The position numbers and the translations under genes are program-made. Of a stretch of 9,541 nt of DNA, positions 6,884-9,541 are shown in pieces (positions within the stretch are counted from its first letter, which is position 1; each line of letters starts with the position of its first letter). Source of the stretch: an uncultured Schwartzia sp. (GTDB taxonomy: Bacteria > Bacillota > Negativicutes > Selenomonadales > Selenomonadaceae); the NCBI GenBank assembly GCA_905373705.1, contig CAJPUA010000020.1:1-9541 (forward strand), written 5' to 3'. The notes beneath the pieces were generated by a model, which worked only from the letters and a program-made list of their open reading frames with translations, was not told where the DNA came from and did not search any database.

Positions 6884-6910
6884 CAGGTCCGGCAAAAACC
6901 GGGGAAAAGG

Positions 6911-6933
6911 ACGGGCCATACGGCCCGTTTCCT
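6911..6933 (+). terminator. Hairpin downstream of ftsZ, possible weak intrinsic terminator
   Basis: ACGGGCC (6911-6917) and GGCCCGT (6922-6928) form a perfect seven-base-pair GC-rich stem with a four-base ATAC loop. The tail TTCCTGTTT is T-rich but interrupted. AGG upstream and CCT downstream could lengthen the stem across a two-base bulge. It lies 27 bases after the ftsZ stop, where termination would be expected. The broken T tract suggests partial termination or a role in mRNA stability. Confidence 0.5.
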
Positions 6934-6954
6934 GTTTGATAGGAGAATCTTGGC

Positions 6955-7977
6955 ATGAAACGATATACACCGCTTCTCTTACTCGCCTTTGCCGTCGTTT
7001 TTCTGGTCGCCGCCGGCTCGGTATGGCTGACGGGACACGCGGATCGGACGGGCTTGGAAAGGAAACCGGCGGTGACGGTTTATACGACGCTTCCCGCGGA
7101 GCAGGCGGGGTTGCTTGCGGCTTCATACGAAGAACTGACCCGCTCGCGGGTCGATTTTATCCCGCTCACTCCGGATGAATTGACGGAGCGTTTGCGTGTT
7201 GAAGGGAAGAAGCCCGGCGCGGATATGGTTCTGGCGGATAGCCGTATCCTGCGGCAGAGCGCGCAGGAAGGCGCGTTTGTTCCCTACTTTTCGGAGCAGA
7301 CAGATTCGGTTCCCGAGACGTTTAAAGACGAAGAAGGGGCTTGGATAGGCGTTTGGTACGATCCCGTTGTCTTTTGTGCGAACAGCGATTATCTGCGGAC
7401 GCTGTCGCGCATTCCCCAGACGTGGGAGGAACTGGCGAATTATCCCGATGTCCGCTTGGGAATGACCGATCTTTTGGCGGCGGACGCGGCGGCTAATTTC
7501 TATTTTTCGCTCCTTACCGTATACGGTGAAAAAACAGCTTTTCAGATATTGTCCGCGATGCATCCGAAGGTGGTGCAGTATGTGAAATATCTGTCGACTC
7601 CGGTGCGCATGGCGGGCATGGGTGAGGTCGATATAGCGCTGGCCGTACAGAGCGAAACGCTTCGTTACTTGAATAACGGGTATCCGCTGCGGATTATTTA
7701 TCCGGCGGACGGCACGGCTTATATGCTGACGGGGGCGGCGCTCCTGCGCGACGATTACCCTCCGGCGGAGGCTTTTGCCGAGTGGCTGCTGGGTGACGAC
7801 GCGCAGTTTGTGCTTCAAGGCTCGGGCGTGTTTTTTGTCCCGGCGAATTCCGGGACGCTGGCGTATAAAATGCTGGCGGGGAAAAATATTACGCTCTTTG
7901 AGCCGCCGCCGTCCTATACGGCAGCGGAGCGCTATGAACTTTTGGATCGTTGGCTCCGGGAGATTCGGTTCCGGTGA
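6955..7977 (+). CDS. ABC transporter-type extracellular solute-binding protein (ligand unknown)
   Basis: This 340-residue protein resembles the periplasmic-binding-protein-like II family that includes iron(III), polyamine and phosphonate binders. Such proteins capture a ligand outside the cell and hand it to a membrane permease. The N-terminus is a basic MKRY followed by a hydrophobic stretch to about residue 26, consistent with a signal peptide or anchor. There is no lipobox cysteine. Family-like patterns are VTVYTTLPAEQAGLL (about 40-54), ADMVLAD (89-95), GVWYDPVVFCANSDYL (132-147), PQTWEELANY (154-163), MGEVDIALA (222-230) and the late ALLRDDYPPAEAFAEWLL. The adjacent-Tyr iron ligands of classical FbpA are not evident, so iron is not assumed. 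No permease or ATPase gene is beside it. AGGAG at 6941-6945 supports the ATG. It lies between two hairpins, apart from the dcw genes in function. Confidence 0.75.
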   Translation: MKRYTPLLLLAFAVVFLVAAGSVWLTGHADRTGLERKPAVTVYTTLPAEQAGLLAASYEELTRSRVDFIPLTPDELTERLRVEGKKPGADMVLADSRILRQSAQEGAFVPYFSEQTDSVPETFKDEEGAWIGVWYDPVVFCANSDYLRTLSRIPQTWEELANYPDVRLGMTDLLAADAAANFYFSLLTVYGEKTAFQILSAMHPKVVQYVKYLSTPVRMAGMGEVDIALAVQSETLRYLNNGYPLRIIYPADGTAYMLTGAALLRDDYPPAEAFAEWLLGDDAQFVLQGSGVFFVPANSGTLAYKMLAGKNITLFEPPPSYTAAERYELLDRWLREIRFR

Positions 7978-8000
7978 GCGGGGCGCGCAGCTCCGTTTTT
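7978..8000 (+). terminator. Intrinsic terminator after the solute-binding protein gene
   Basis: GCGGGGC (7978-7984) pairs with GCTCCGT (7990-7996), giving seven pairs including two G-U wobbles around a five-base GCGCA loop. A run of five T covers 7996-8000. It begins immediately after the stop codon at 7977. This is the best-formed terminator-like element in the window. rimO starts only 26 bases later with no visible promoter between, so read-through must occur or the rimO promoter lies inside the upstream gene. Confidence 0.6.
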
Positions 8001-8025
8001 CCGTCGGTGACAGGGGGGAGACGTT

Positions 8026-9375
8026 GTGAAAGCAGGATTTATCAGTCTGGGCTGTGCGAAAAATCTGGTCGATACGGAAGTCATGCTGGGACTTTTACAA
8101 AAAAATGGGATCGAGCTCACTCCGGAGCCGGGCGAGGCCGATATTCTGGTCGTGAACACCTGCGCCTTCATTGAGTCGGCGAAAGAGGAATCGATCACGA
8201 CCATTTTGAATATGGCAGAGTATAAAAAATCCGGTCGATGTCGATCGCTTATTATCGCCGGATGTCTGGGACAGCGCTACGGACAGAAATTACTCGACGA
8301 GCTTCCTGAAGCGGACGCGATCATCGGCACGGGAGCCTGGCAGCGAATCATGGAGGCCGTGTCCGAAACGCAAAAAGGCAATCGCGTTATTTTGGCCGGA
8401 CCTTCGGAGATCATTTACGACGCCCGAACGCCGCGTATTATGACGACGCCGTCCTACACGGCTTATGTGAAGATCGCGGAAGGGTGCGATCATCGCTGTG
8501 CCTTCTGCGCGATTCCGATGATTCGGGGACGTTATCGGAGCCGCCCCATCGAGGATATTCGGACGGAAGTGGAACGTCTGGCGGCGGGCGGCGTGAAGGA
8601 AATCAATCTCGTCGCGCAGGATACGACGAACTATGGGCGTGATCTTTATGGAACTCCATCTTTAGCGAGGCTTCTCAAGGAATTGTGCCAAGTGGAGGGC
8701 GTCCGTTTCCTGCGCTTCCTCTACGCCTATCCGCGCTTTTTTACCGACGAACTTATCGATACGATTGCGGCGGAGCCGAAAATCTGCAAGTATATCGATC
8801 TGCCGCTCCAGCATGCCCATGACGCTGTGCTGCGCGGTATGCGGCGTGCGGATGACCGGGCCGGCATCGAGATCCTGTTGGATAAAATTCGCGCCCGTAT
8901 CCCACAGGCGGTGATTCGTTCGACGTTTATCGTCGGTTTTCCGGGGGAAACGGATTCTCAGTATCAGACGCTGCGGCGTTTCATCGAAAAACAGCGCTTT
9001 GAGCGGGTCGGTATCTTCACCTATTCGCGGGAGGAGGGAACCCCTGCCGCCGAGATGGGCGGGCAGCTGTCGGAGGCCGTCATTGAGGAGCGGTATCATG
9101 ATCTGATGAGCGTCCAAAGCAAAATCTCCGAAGAAATCAATCGGTCGCTGGAAGGCCGGGTGATGGAGGTTTTGGTGGAAGGGCGCGGCGAGGAACGTGA
9201 AAATATCGCCTATGGACGTTCGTGGCGAGAAGCGCCGGAAGTCGACGGGCAGATTTACATAGAAGGCGACACGGAAAGCCAGCCGGGCGATATTATCCGG
9301 GTGCGGATATTGCAAGGATTTGCCTATGATATTGTGGGCGAACGAGTGTCAGACAGCATGGTGGAAAGCGGGTGA
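8026..9375 (+). CDS. rimO: Ribosomal protein S12 methylthiotransferase RimO
   Basis: RimO is a cytoplasmic radical SAM enzyme that adds a methylthio group to the conserved aspartate (Asp88 in E. coli) of ribosomal protein S12. The product has 449 residues, normal length. The N-terminal UPF0004 domain starts MKAGFISLGCAKNLVDTEVM, with the three cluster-binding cysteines at 10, 46 and 80. The radical SAM motif CDHRCAFC gives Cys154, Cys158 and Cys161. RGRYRSRP (about 167-174), LPLQHAHDAVLRGMRR and FIVGFPGETD follow, then a C-terminal TRAM domain at about 377-443. SLGCAKNLVDTE and the YRSRPIE region favour RimO over the tRNA enzyme MiaB. The start is GTG at 8026 after a strong GGGGGGAG at 8013-8020. 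The stop overlaps the next gene by four bases (GTGA), which suggests coupling. Confidence 0.96.
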   Translation: MKAGFISLGCAKNLVDTEVMLGLLQKNGIELTPEPGEADILVVNTCAFIESAKEESITTILNMAEYKKSGRCRSLIIAGCLGQRYGQKLLDELPEADAIIGTGAWQRIMEAVSETQKGNRVILAGPSEIIYDARTPRIMTTPSYTAYVKIAEGCDHRCAFCAIPMIRGRYRSRPIEDIRTEVERLAAGGVKEINLVAQDTTNYGRDLYGTPSLARLLKELCQVEGVRFLRFLYAYPRFFTDELIDTIAAEPKICKYIDLPLQHAHDAVLRGMRRADDRAGIEILLDKIRARIPQAVIRSTFIVGFPGETDSQYQTLRRFIEKQRFERVGIFTYSREEGTPAAEMGGQLSEAVIEERYHDLMSVQSKISEEINRSLEGRVMEVLVEGRGEERENIAYGRSWREAPEVDGQIYIEGDTESQPGDIIRVRILQGFAYDIVGERVSDSMVESG

Positions 9376-9541
9376 CGACGGTGGAGGAAAATACGCCCGC
9401 CAATTTGCGGGAGGAGCGGGCAGGCAGGCTTCTCTCGGAGAGAAAGCTTACGATCGCGGCGGCTGAGTCCTGCACCGGAGGGCTGCTGACGAGCCGCTTG
9501 ACTGACGTGGCAGGAAGCTCCGCCTATGTCAAAGGCTCGGT
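9372..9541 (+). CDS. CinA C-terminal-domain protein (NMN deamidase PncC-like), 5' part
   Basis: Only the first 56 codons are inside the window. The frame starts with GTG at 9372, in a four-base overlap with the rimO stop; GTG at 9381 is an alternative. After about 25 residues it shows TIAAAESCTGGLLTSRLTDVAGSSAYV, matching the start of the CinA C-terminal domain (AESCTGG...D.pGSS). That domain hydrolyses nicotinamide mononucleotide to nicotinate mononucleotide in pyridine nucleotide salvage. AESCTGG at residues 31-37 is close to its position in stand-alone PncC/YgaD proteins. Full-length CinA would have a long MoaB-like domain first, and no such domain precedes it here. In many Firmicutes rimO is followed by pgsA, cinA and recA; here rimO is directly followed by this short form. 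Activity cannot be judged from the fragment. Confidence 0.85.
   Translation, partial: MTTVEENTPANLREERAGRLLSERKLTIAAAESCTGGLLTSRLTDVAGSSAYVKGS

Noticed and set aside
6887..6900. Small CCGG...CCGG inverted repeat after ftsZ
   Set aside because: The stem is only four base pairs and has no T run, so it is too weak to call as a terminator beside the better hairpin at 6911.
6545..7126. Minus-strand open frame of 193 codons over the ftsZ 3' end and the following gap
   Set aside because: It is Arg- and Pro-rich with no motif, and it is antisense to ftsZ and the next gene.
1..9541. Frequent GGCGG and GCGGCG strings suggesting an uptake or repeat element
   Set aside because: They fall in coding frames as Ala and Gly codons of a GC-rich genome. 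They are not spaced or oriented in a consistent way.

Overview
The window is a compact, entirely plus-strand stretch of a bacterial division and cell wall (dcw) cluster. It continues into an orphan solute-binding protein gene, then rimO and the start of a stand-alone cinA/pncC-type gene. The pairing of a DUF881 protein with a small basic protein (sbp, DUF1290) between ftsQ and ftsZ is typical of the Firmicutes/Actinobacteria side of the tree. The gene order, the moderately high G+C content and the protein flavour suggest a non-sporulating Negativicutes-like Firmicute. That assignment is inference: nothing here proves an outer membrane, and no rRNA is present. The spoIIGA/sigE genes that follow ftsZ in many spore-formers are not seen.

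Region by region: 1-262 is the C-terminal end of murD. Positions 271-3718 hold murG, murC and ddl, packed with gaps or overlaps of a few bases. Positions 3752-5571 hold ftsQ/divIB, a DUF881 gene and sbp. A 172-base gap (5572-5743) carries a plausible sigma-70 promoter with an extended -10 and two upstream direct repeats; ftsZ (5744-6883) follows. A hairpin lies after ftsZ. Next come a secreted or membrane-anchored ABC-type solute-binding protein gene (6955-7977), a strong hairpin with a T run (7978-8000), rimO (8026-9375), and a 4-base-overlapping CinA C-terminal-domain gene that runs off the end. No stretch over 300 bases lacks a gene. I found no tRNA, rRNA, CRISPR array, insertion sequence or riboswitch.

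How the genes work together: MurD and MurC add D-Glu and L-Ala to the UDP-MurNAc peptide. Ddl makes the D-Ala-D-Ala dipeptide. MurG converts lipid I to lipid II. FtsQ and FtsZ belong to the divisome that directs septal use of lipid II. RimO modifies ribosomal protein S12, and the CinA-type protein probably deamidates NMN.

The main point of interest is what is missing. ftsW is absent between murD and murG, murB is absent near murC/ddl, and ftsA is absent between sbp and ftsZ, although FtsZ keeps its C-terminal partner-binding peptide. I see no convincing novel system; this is a rearranged but recognisable core locus with a few local oddities.
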